19,795 bases of DNA from CAZRDB01 sp964598695 (lineage in GTDB: Bacteria > Armatimonadota > Zipacnadia > UBA1398): assembly GCA_964598695.1 (NCBI GenBank), contig CAZRDB010000083.1, positions 1-19,795 on the forward strand. Reading direction: 5' to 3'. The notes below the pieces were generated by a model. The model saw nothing but the letters and a program-made list of their open reading frames with translations, was not told the origin of the DNA and did not search any database. The position numbers and the translations under genes are program-made. Numbering within the stretch: the stretch's first letter is position 1; each line of letters begins with the position of its first letter. Shown one piece after another: positions 1 through 6,405 of this stretch.

Positions 1-711
1 CGAGCAGTTGGAGTCGATCTGGAAGACGAGAGCCATCGGCTTCCCGCAGACAGGGCACTCGGGGTACTGGACGTGCTGCACCCAGTACGGCCAACCGAGG
101 AGCTTGTCGCCCGTGACCGGCCAGCGGTCGCAGTAGGTGTCCTGCGCGTCGTCGTCGATGTCGAAGTCGAGGTCGGTCAGATCGCCGAGTTCCTCGAACC
201 CGGGACGGTCCTCCTCAGCCCGCCAGCCGATGATCGCCTGTGGCGGGTAGGCCTCCCCCTGGGGCCCGAGGTCGGTCCGGCACGGGCCGTCCGTCGCGAC
301 GACGCGGGCGAGCGCCGCCGCCATCGTGCCGTTGTCGGCGAAGTCGCAGTCGCACTGGACCTCCGCGTTGGTGCAGTAGAAGAACTGGAGCAGCCCGGTC
401 TCGGCGCCCCCGGGGAGGGGCTCCGGGAGGTCCTCGAGCCGAAGCTGGAGGAAGAACCGCATCGGCTCGCCGCAGTTCGTGCAGGCGGGCCACTCCTCCC
501 CCTCGGCAAGCCAGGGCAGGCCGCCGAACCGGGCCGCGCCCGTCTCCGCGCCGCCCGGCTTGAGTTCGGGTAGCCATGCGGTACGCACGAACGGGCCGGT
601 CGCCTCGAGCAACGCGGCCCAGGAGTCCTCCGGCTGAGGCCGGCGCCCAGACGAGGGGGTTGGCGCGGTCGAGGCGGGACGGCGGAGCAGACGGCGCAGT
701 GCGTCGAACAT
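1..711 (-). CDS. DUF1963 (YwqG)-like cysteine-rich protein, C-terminus outside window
   Basis: This open frame of 237 codons runs off the left edge, so the C-terminus is missing. I chose the ATG at 711 because GGAAGGGG lies about 8 bases upstream and no better start is seen. After a basic, proline-rich N-terminus (residues 1-30) the protein reads RFGGLPWL near residue 61, then CTNCGEP (C77, C80), a LLQFFYC strand near 107-113, a CDCDF cluster (C120, C122), GDKLLGWPYWVQ near 201, and CPVCGKPM (C219, C222). The GGxPWL, LLQFF and KLLGxP segments resemble the DUF1963/YwqG family, whose biochemical role is not established. The two CxxC pairs could bind one zinc ion, which is an inference. No signal peptide or membrane segment is visible, so it is probably cytoplasmic. 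It is divergent from the Gfo/Idh/MocA gene. The family call is fairly secure; the function is unknown. Confidence 0.75.
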   Translation of the reverse strand, partial: MFDALRRLLRRPASTAPTPSSGRRPQPEDSWAALLEATGPFVRTAWLPELKPGGAETGAARFGGLPWLAEGEEWPACTNCGEPMRFFLQLRLEDLPEPLPGGAETGLLQFFYCTNAEVQCDCDFADNGTMAAALARVVATDGPCRTDLGPQGEAYPPQAIIGWRAEEDRPGFEELGDLTDLDFDIDDDAQDTYCDRWPVTGDKLLGWPYWVQHVQYPECPVCGKPMALVFQIDSNCS

Positions 712-914
712 CGGCGAGCCCCTTCCACCAGACGGCAGGTTCCCTGCTGCAGAGCCACCGCTTGGTTCCGCCGGCACTCGCCCCAACCTCCGCCGCGAGC
801 AGGACTTCTCGTTTCGCGGCGAATGCCTTGCTGTGGCCGGCCGCCACAGGCGGCACGGCGGGGACGCTCCGTTCCCCACAAGCCCGCACCACACACGAGA
901 GGATCCTGTGCAGC
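712..914. promoter_or_regulatory. Divergent intergenic region with palindrome and hairpin
   Basis: This 203-base gap separates two divergent genes and must hold the promoters or leaders of both. It contains an 11-base palindrome, TTCGC-G-GCGAA (813-823). Close by is a 7-bp hairpin with arms CTGTGGC (831-837) and GCCACAG (843-849). Either could be an operator, but no known regulator site is recognised and no convincing -35/-10 pair was found. Confidence 0.35.
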
Positions 915-1967
915 ATGGCCAAGAAGCTCAAGGTCGGCATCATCGGCGTCGGAGGCATCGCCGGCGCGCACTTCCCGGGCTGGGAGCAGAGCCCCATCGC
1001 GGACGTCGTCGCCCTGGCGGATCTGAGCGAGCCCACGCTCCAGCGCGTCGGCAAGGAGCGCAACATCGCGCGCCTGTACAGCGATCCGATGGAACTCATC
1101 GGCTGCGATGACATCGACATCATCGATGTCTGCACCCCGAACATGTACCACGCGCCGCTCTCGATCGCGGCGATGGAGGCGGGCAAGGATGTCCTCTGCG
1201 AGAAGCCGCTCGCGCCGACCCCGGCCGACATCAAGAAGATGATCGCCGCCCGCGACAAGACCGGCCGGCTTCTCATGACCGCGCAGCACTTCCGCTTCCA
1301 GGGCAGCTCGAAGGCGCTCAAGGCCGAGATCGACTCCGGCACTCTCGGCGAGATCTACCACGCCCGCTCGTGGATGCTCCGCCGCGCCGCGGCCCCCACG
1401 CGCCCCGGCTTCATCCTGAAGGAGCACTCGGGCGGCGGCCCGTGCATTGACATCGGCGTCCACATCCTCGACCTCACGCTGTGGATGATGGGCCACCCGA
1501 AGCCGGTCTCCGTGAGCGGTGTCACCCAGACCAAGCTCGCGAAGATGAAGGGCGCCTTCAGCATCTGGGGTGGGCCGATCCCGAAGGAGTTCGATGTCGA
1601 GGAGTTCGCCGCGGGCTTCGTCCGCTTCGCCAACGGCGCCACGCTCGTGATCGAGGTGAGCTGGCTCCTGCACCACAAGACCAGCGGCGAGGACATGCAG
1701 ATGTGGCTCTACGGCGACAAGGGCGGCAGCCACTGGCCGAGCAACGAGCTGCTCTCGACCAACAACAAGAGCCAGCAGCAGCTCAACACGCAGCTCCAGA
1801 TCGCGGAGGGCGGCGCACCGCACGCGAAGGAGTGCATGGCCTTCGCCGAGGCCGTCGCGAAGCGCCTCCCCTCCCCCGTTCCGGCAGAGCAGTCGCTCGA
1901 CGTCATCACGATCCTCGACGGGCTCTACCGCAGCGCCGCGAGCGGCAAGGAAGTGAAGCTCGACTAG
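915..1967 (+). CDS. Gfo/Idh/MocA family NAD(P)-dependent oxidoreductase
   Basis: The 350-residue protein is of normal length for this family. Members oxidise or reduce sugars, inositols and their derivatives with NAD(P) in the cytoplasm. The N-terminal Rossmann fold shows GxGxxA (G11, G13, A16) after a beta strand. The family's EKP motif (E96, K97, P98) carries the catalytic lysine. CIDIGVH supplies D179 and H183, the usual acid and histidine positions of the C-terminal alpha/beta domain. I use the ATG at 915 because the Rossmann fold begins immediately after it. The frame stays open back to 576, but that extension is low-complexity and arginine-rich and has no family match. GAGAGG lies about 12 bases upstream, so the ribosome site is weak. 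The exact substrate cannot be read. It could be an inositol or sugar dehydrogenase, which would fit iolB elsewhere in the window, but that link is only inferred. Confidence 0.93.
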   Translation: MAKKLKVGIIGVGGIAGAHFPGWEQSPIADVVALADLSEPTLQRVGKERNIARLYSDPMELIGCDDIDIIDVCTPNMYHAPLSIAAMEAGKDVLCEKPLAPTPADIKKMIAARDKTGRLLMTAQHFRFQGSSKALKAEIDSGTLGEIYHARSWMLRRAAAPTRPGFILKEHSGGGPCIDIGVHILDLTLWMMGHPKPVSVSGVTQTKLAKMKGAFSIWGGPIPKEFDVEEFAAGFVRFANGATLVIEVSWLLHHKTSGEDMQMWLYGDKGGSHWPSNELLSTNNKSQQQLNTQLQIAEGGAPHAKECMAFAEAVAKRLPSPVPAEQSLDVITILDGLYRSAASGKEVKLD

Positions 1968-1974
1968 GACGAAG

Positions 1975-2051
1975 GCGCCGTAGGGGCGAGTGGCAGCTCG
2001 CCCGACCCTCAAGACCGACGGAGGGCGACCGGCCGGTCGCCCCTACGGCGC
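1975..2051. repeat. Inverted-repeat element, copy A (REP/MITE-like)
   Basis: The outer 15-base arms are perfect inverted repeats: GCGCCGTAGGGGCGA (1975-1989) and its complement (2037-2051). Inside are two further hairpins. One has arms GGGCGA (1984-1989) and TCGCCC (1998-2003). The other is a perfect 20-base palindrome, GGGCGACCGGCCGGTCGCCC (2023-2042). The element starts 7 bases after the oxidoreductase stop and shares its GTAGGGGCGA...CGGTCGCCCCTAC architecture with copy B at 2774-2841. It may also act as a transcription terminator, although no U-tract follows. Confidence 0.85.
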
Positions 2052-2120
2052 ATGGCACAGGCACATGACAGAGAGGCAGGCAGCACACCCGCCGTGTAGG
2101 GGAGAGGGGTCCGAGCGTCC

Positions 2121-2756
2121 TTGGGTCACACGCCGGACGAACGGCTGACGATCGCCGACGCGTGGTTGAGGGCGACCGAGCCGCTGGTGAAGCGCCGCGC
2201 CGACGCGAGCACCTGGCACGCGATCTGGACGTGCGGGGTGCTCGTGCTGCTCGTGGGCGGGGGGTACTGGCTGCTCCGTGGCTCCTCCGACGGGCTGGTC
2301 TGCGGGGCCGTCGGCTGGGTCCTGGTGGCCCTCATCGCGATGGCGAGCAGGACCAACGACTGGTACGTTCTCGCGCAGAGCGTTGAGAGGGCGGCGCGGG
2401 CGGGCGAGCCGGGACCGTTCCTCCACGAGGCGGGGCAGGCCCTGGTGCGGGTGTGGCGGTTGGACGAGGGTCCGACACGCCTCCCCGACCGCATGGGCGC
2501 GCTCTTCCTCAGGATCGCCCCGCCGGGCATCCCCGCCTCATCGCGACAGGCACTCGAGTACCTGAGCCGCTACTCCGAGGAATGGGCGGCCTGGCGCGCG
2601 GAGCACGGCCTGCCACCCGGTGTCGAGGACATCGACGACCTCGAGGACGAGCAGGTGGCTCTGTGCGTGGAGGCCGAGCGCGACGGGCGCCTCCCGCCCG
2701 GTCTGCGCCAGATCCGGGAGGCGCTCCAGGCCGACGCCAAGGGCCTGCGGCGATGA
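2121..2756 (+). CDS. Small two-helix membrane protein, unknown function
   Basis: I do not recognise this 211-residue protein. It begins at TTG 2121, with GGGAGAGGGG about 11 bases upstream as a plausible ribosome site; no ATG fits better. Two hydrophobic segments, about residues 32-52 and 57-76, form a helical hairpin with a very short connector (RGSSDG). Residues 77-211 are soluble, charged and mostly helical in look, with a leucine/arginine-rich middle and an acidic stretch (GVEDIDDLEDE) near residues 172-182. No catalytic motif is visible. The gene lies between inverted-repeat copies A and B, and its last codons are nearly repeated downstream of copy B. The consistent frame and clear membrane hairpin suggest a real gene, but it could be lineage-restricted. 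Confidence 0.6.
   Translation: MGHTPDERLTIADAWLRATEPLVKRRADASTWHAIWTCGVLVLLVGGGYWLLRGSSDGLVCGAVGWVLVALIAMASRTNDWYVLAQSVERAARAGEPGPFLHEAGQALVRVWRLDEGPTRLPDRMGALFLRIAPPGIPASSRQALEYLSRYSEEWAAWRAEHGLPPGVEDIDDLEDEQVALCVEAERDGRLPPGLRQIREALQADAKGLRR
2733..2750 (+). repeat. 18-bp direct repeat, left copy (inside the membrane-protein gene)
   Basis: The sequence GACGCCAAGGGCCTGCGG forms the last codons of the membrane-protein gene. It recurs with one change at 2846-2863, just beyond inverted-repeat copy B. TGCCAG follows both copies (2762-2767 and 2864-2869), although after the left copy 11 extra bases intervene. The pair brackets the repeat element. Confidence 0.8.
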
Positions 2757-2773
2757 GCCACTGCCAGGCCCCT

Positions 2774-2841
2774 GTAGGGGCGACCCGCCGGTCGCCCAAG
2801 GCTTCGCGCGTGACAGAGGGCGACCGGCAGGTCGCCCCTAC
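2774..2841. repeat. Inverted-repeat element, copy B (REP/MITE-like)
   Basis: The outer arms are GTAGGGGCGACC (2774-2785) and GGTCGCCCCTAC (2830-2841). Each arm folds into its own hairpin: GGGCGACC/GGTCGCCC at 2778-2785 and 2790-2797, and again at 2818-2825 and 2830-2837. A spacer of about 20 bases separates the two. Size (68 bases) and layout match copy A (67 bases from GTAGGGG to CCCCTAC), while the spacer differs. It lies in the convergent gap between the membrane protein and the GH38-like gene, so it may also terminate both. Confidence 0.85.
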
Positions 2842-2845
2842 GGGG

Positions 2846-2863
2846 GACGCGAAGGGCCTGCGG
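2846..2863 (+). repeat. 18-bp direct repeat, right copy
   Basis: The sequence GACGCGAAGGGCCTGCGG matches 2733-2750 at 17 of 18 positions. It lies between inverted-repeat copy B and the end of the GH38-like gene. It looks like a duplication of the 3' end of the membrane-protein gene that accompanied arrival of copy B. Confidence 0.8.
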
Positions 2864-2875
2864 TGCCAGCCTCAC

Positions 2876-5800
2876 TTACTCCTCGATCCGTGCCACCGAG
2901 ACGTCGTCGAAGTAGACAGGCTGGGCGCCGGCCCACGGGTTCCCGAGGTACAGCCTGCTCGGCCGCGCGATCGCGGGGCTGCTCACGACAAGGCGGTCGT
3001 CGAACAGGATCGAGCCGCCGGTTGCCGTGATGCGGAACGCGACCTTGTGCCAGCCCGGGCTCCGCGCGATGCCCGAGTCCTGCCGCTCCCACGCGCCGGT
3101 CCCCGCGTAGTAGGTGTAGTGCTCCGTCCCGCCGCCGGCTCCGCCGAACCGGTCGGAGGGGAAGATCCCGAACTCCGCGAGTCCCCGCGGGTTCTGCGGC
3201 GCGCCGGGGGCGACGATCACCCCACCGAAGGCGTCGCGGTCGCCGGTGTCGTAGAGCCACGCCTCGATCAGGAGATCCGCATCGGTCGCGGGAAGCGCGA
3301 GGAAGGCGAACTCCAGGGAGCCGGCGCTCGCGAGGCTCTTCCCTCCACCCGGCGTGTGGTTCTGGTCGGCCGTGAGCGTGAGGCCGCGGTACTGCGGGAC
3401 CTTGCGCCAGACGGCGTCGGCCGCGCTCTGGTCGGCGTAGTCCATCGTGTCCAGGAGCGGCAGCGACAGGGCGGACGCCGCGAGCCGCTGCGGGACCACG
3501 AGCTTCGCCGTATCGATCGAGTACGGCCCCGAGCGCAGGCGGAGTGTGGTCCCCCTCTCCGTCGTCGGGACGGCCTCCTCCTCGATCAGGTTCGTCTCCG
3601 CGACCGAGGCGACCGGGGCGAAGAAGCGCAGATCGGCCTCCGAGCCAGTGCCCTCCATATCGACGTAGCGGACGACCACCGCGTCGTCGTCCTCGCAGCG
3701 CTTCAGGGTGCTAAGCACCAGGTTCGACGGCTCGAGCGAGCAGAAGCTGTACTCCTCCGGGAGCGCGCCGTAGGTCTCGGTACGCGTGGTGGAGCGCCGT
3801 GCCTCGAGCGGGTCGGAGTCGGTGTACAGCTCGACAACCGCGTCGGCGTCCTCCTCATCGCGCACGACGATGGGGAGAAGCGGGTTGCTGAACTCCCAGC
3901 CGAAGCGCCAGTTCGCCTGCCAGCTCCCGGGGTGGGTCGTGAGAGCGAAGTCGTAGGTGTGGTGACCGGGCTGGGTCCACCAGACGTGATCGGCCTGGCC
4001 GGGGCACTCGAGGTCGAACAGCGTCGCGAGCAGCACGGGCTGGATCATGGGCCCCGGGAGCGGATCGGTCGTCAGATCCCGGAGGTCGTGGACGGGCGTG
4101 TTGCCGACCGCGAGCGTCGTGCCGAAGTGGCCGTCGGAGACGTCGATCCAGTTCTGCACCTCGCGCGGCATCGTGCTGCCCAACTCGTTCCGTCCCACCT
4201 CGACGACGCCGAACGGCACGTCGTAGCTCACCTGCGCCGAGGCCGGCTGGCGGAGGGGGAACGCGAGGCGGATCTCCCGCTTGCGCGTGCCATCCCAGGT
4301 GAGGTCGGTCGAGAGATCGACGCGCTTGATCGAGTGGTAGACGGCGATCTCCTGGCGGACCTTCATGTGCTCGGTCCCGCCGGCGAGGGTGATCACCGTC
4401 TTCACCTCGCCGGGCCGTACGCTCTCGACCGTGAACCCACCGGGCACCCGCCCGAGGTTCTCGAGCGTCTCGGTGCGCCGGTTCTCGGGGTAGAACGTGT
4501 ACTCCATCGGCCAGAGCGGCACGGTGGCGACGCCGAGTTCGAACGGCTCGCCCGCCTCGAACTTCGCGGTATCGAACACCTCCTGGCCGGAGTCCTTGTC
4601 GATCAGGCTTCGGATGCCGTGCTCACCCAGCTCGAGCCGGTAGTAGCGGCCCTCGAGGACACCGCCCCGCAGCGTCCGCCGTCCGGCCGGACCCTCGGGG
4701 AGCGGCTGGCTCGCGACGTAGTAGGTCGCGTAGCCGACCGACGGGACGCTCTCGGCGACGAAGCAGGCCGTCGCCTCGCGGACGGAGCCGTCGGGGTAGC
4801 TGCCGAGGACGGTCCAGTCGCACGGTACGCGCCGGCCGGTCCTGTCGACCAGGCCCAGCGCATCGGGCCCACGCTCGCCGCGCTCGAACCGCACCGTGGC
4901 CGTCACCGGCCCCGTCCGCTCCCACGAGAGCGGGTTGAAGACCACCACGGCCGGGCCGGCGGGCTTGTCGCGCCGCACGCGACCGGCGATGTAGCGCAGT
5001 GAGGCGTCGAGGACACTCCGTCCCGCGTCGGCGGCCCGCGCGTAGCGGGCCTCGAAGATGCGCATGGTCTCGAGCGCGCGCTCGCCGCACCAGCCATGGT
5101 CGGGGTACAGGAGACCCTCCCAGCCCCGGTTGAGCGTCTCGCGCGGGTAGGGCCGATCCTCGGCGTCGAGCAGGCTGGCGATGGTGGCGAAGCGCTCCGC
5201 GTTCACGAGGTCGGTGTAGGCCTGCCGTGCGCCCGCGACCACCCGCTGGTGCGATGGTCCGTGGTGGTAGCCCCACGGGTTCGGCCAATCGCCTCGGATC
5301 ACGGGCAGTCCGGGCTGGGCGGCATCGACGGCATCGAGGTACTCCGCGGCGGTCGCGAGCTTCAGCCGGGGAACGGCCGTGCCCGTCGCCTGCTGGAGCG
5401 CCTCGGCCTTGCCGTTGTACTCGCGCACGAGGGCCGGCAGCTCCGGGCCGGGGCACGAGTAGTCACTCGTCGTGACGCAGCCGAACGCAGGGACGCGGTG
5501 CTCCTCGAAGAAGGGACGCTGCCCCTCGAGCAGGTCGGCGACGTAGCTCTCGACCGGCCCCCCGCGGTAGGTCCAGCCGGAGGAGTACAGCGCGGTGTTG
5601 AAGCTCACGCCCGAGCCGTCGGGCGACTCCCACCGGTAGACGCCGGACTTCGGGAAACGGCCGATCATCAGGTGCCGGATCCCCGACTTGGCGAAGACCT
5701 GCGGGCTCTGCAACGTCCGCTGCGGGACATCGGTGTCCCACACGATGTGCGTGTCACAGGCGGGCCCGAGCACCTGCTTGAGCCACTTGCGGCCGAGGTA

Positions 5801-6223
5801 CATCTGGCGGGCGAGTGCCTCCCCGCCGAACAGCGCCTCGTAGAACTGGCTGTAACGCCCGCCGAAGCCGAGCCGCCCCTCGGAGACACGCTGCCGCACC
5901 TCCTCCAGCCGCTCCGGATGCCGGTCGAGGAACTCCGCGAGGTACAGCGTCGACTCGATGTCGAGACAGAACGTGTCATCGGTCCGCATCAGGTCGAGGG
6001 CCGGAAGGATGAGGTGCTCGGACCGGAAGTCGGCCGTTCCGCGCGGGTCATCGAGATACGCGATGTCGTTGTGCGAGGAGGCCGTGAGGTAGAGCGTGCT
6101 TCCGTCGAAGTGGCCCGACCGGTACCAGGCATCCGCGGCGTCCGGGGGCGCCGGCGGCTCCTGGCCCGGCGAGCAGGGCGCGAGCAGGAAGAGCAGGGCG
6201 GGCATGGCGTACCGGCAGGACAT
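2876..6223 (-). CDS. Secreted GH38-like alpha-mannosidase-type glycosidase with C-terminal jelly-roll module
   Basis: This 1115-residue protein opens with a signal peptide (residues 1-20; hydrophobic PALLFLLAPC) and is likely exported. LTASSHNDIAYLDDP supplies an HxD pair (H51, D53) like the zinc ligands of GH38. VWDTDVPQRT places D165 where the GH38 nucleophile usually sits, and YSQFYEALFGGEALARQ (124-140) resembles the substrate-loop region of the family. YPDHGWCG puts H376 at the mid-domain histidine. AVVVFNPLSWER (425-436) begins the typical beta-sandwich half. Residues about 930-1115 form a concanavalin-like/LamG-type module ending YFDDVSVARIEE, probably for glycan binding. GAGGTGAT upstream supports ATG 6223. 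Known GH38 enzymes remove alpha-mannose; substrate here is inferred. It is divergent from the GH42-like gene across 182 bases. Confidence 0.8.
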   Translation of the reverse strand: MSCRYAMPALLFLLAPCSPGQEPPAPPDAADAWYRSGHFDGSTLYLTASSHNDIAYLDDPRGTADFRSEHLILPALDLMRTDDTFCLDIESTLYLAEFLDRHPERLEEVRQRVSEGRLGFGGRYSQFYEALFGGEALARQMYLGRKWLKQVLGPACDTHIVWDTDVPQRTLQSPQVFAKSGIRHLMIGRFPKSGVYRWESPDGSGVSFNTALYSSGWTYRGGPVESYVADLLEGQRPFFEEHRVPAFGCVTTSDYSCPGPELPALVREYNGKAEALQQATGTAVPRLKLATAAEYLDAVDAAQPGLPVIRGDWPNPWGYHHGPSHQRVVAGARQAYTDLVNAERFATIASLLDAEDRPYPRETLNRGWEGLLYPDHGWCGERALETMRIFEARYARAADAGRSVLDASLRYIAGRVRRDKPAGPAVVVFNPLSWERTGPVTATVRFERGERGPDALGLVDRTGRRVPCDWTVLGSYPDGSVREATACFVAESVPSVGYATYYVASQPLPEGPAGRRTLRGGVLEGRYYRLELGEHGIRSLIDKDSGQEVFDTAKFEAGEPFELGVATVPLWPMEYTFYPENRRTETLENLGRVPGGFTVESVRPGEVKTVITLAGGTEHMKVRQEIAVYHSIKRVDLSTDLTWDGTRKREIRLAFPLRQPASAQVSYDVPFGVVEVGRNELGSTMPREVQNWIDVSDGHFGTTLAVGNTPVHDLRDLTTDPLPGPMIQPVLLATLFDLECPGQADHVWWTQPGHHTYDFALTTHPGSWQANWRFGWEFSNPLLPIVVRDEEDADAVVELYTDSDPLEARRSTTRTETYGALPEEYSFCSLEPSNLVLSTLKRCEDDDAVVVRYVDMEGTGSEADLRFFAPVASVAETNLIEEEAVPTTERGTTLRLRSGPYSIDTAKLVVPQRLAASALSLPLLDTMDYADQSAADAVWRKVPQYRGLTLTADQNHTPGGGKSLASAGSLEFAFLALPATDADLLIEAWLYDTGDRDAFGGVIVAPGAPQNPRGLAEFGIFPSDRFGGAGGGTEHYTYYAGTGAWERQDSGIARSPGWHKVAFRITATGGSILFDDRLVVSSPAIARPSRLYLGNPWAGAQPVYFDDVSVARIEE

Positions 6224-6405
6224 TCACGATCACCTCGGAGCCGCCTATTCAAGGGCCTCTGGCGAATCCCTGCGCAATACCAGCTTCAGATGCCATACTC
6301 GCAGGAAATGAGCAGGCGCTCGCGAGCGGCGGATGGGAGGTGCCTCGGGCCCCGACGCCGTAGTCTCCCGCGCCGGGGGGAACGACAGACGCAAGGTGGC
6401 CCGGT
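6224..6405. promoter_or_regulatory. Divergent intergenic region between GH38-like and GH42-like genes
   Basis: This 182-base gap must carry the start signals of two divergent secreted glycosidase genes. The visible ribosome sites are GAGGTGAT (minus strand, just above 6223) and AAGGTGG (about 6393-6399, plus strand). I see no strong palindromic operator, riboswitch-like fold or clear -35/-10 pair. Shared control of the two genes is plausible from the geometry only. Confidence 0.4.

Noticed and set aside
576..914. Upstream extension of the oxidoreductase frame
   Set aside because: The added 113 residues have no family match, are Arg/Ala/Ser-rich, and would overlap the start of the divergent DUF1963-like gene. 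The Rossmann fold starts right after ATG 915.
2453..5002. Plus-strand open frame of about 849 codons opposite the GH38-like gene
   Set aside because: It is low-complexity, rich in Arg, Gly, Asp and Val, with no family motifs. It overlaps the membrane-protein gene and the GH38-like gene, whose frames carry recognisable domains. Long antisense frames are expected in GC-rich DNA.
6270..6310. Possible sigma-54 type (-24/-12) promoter on the minus strand in the GH38/GH42 gap
   Set aside because: TGGCA and TTGC elements are present but not at the required spacing, and no sigma-54 activator is encoded nearby.
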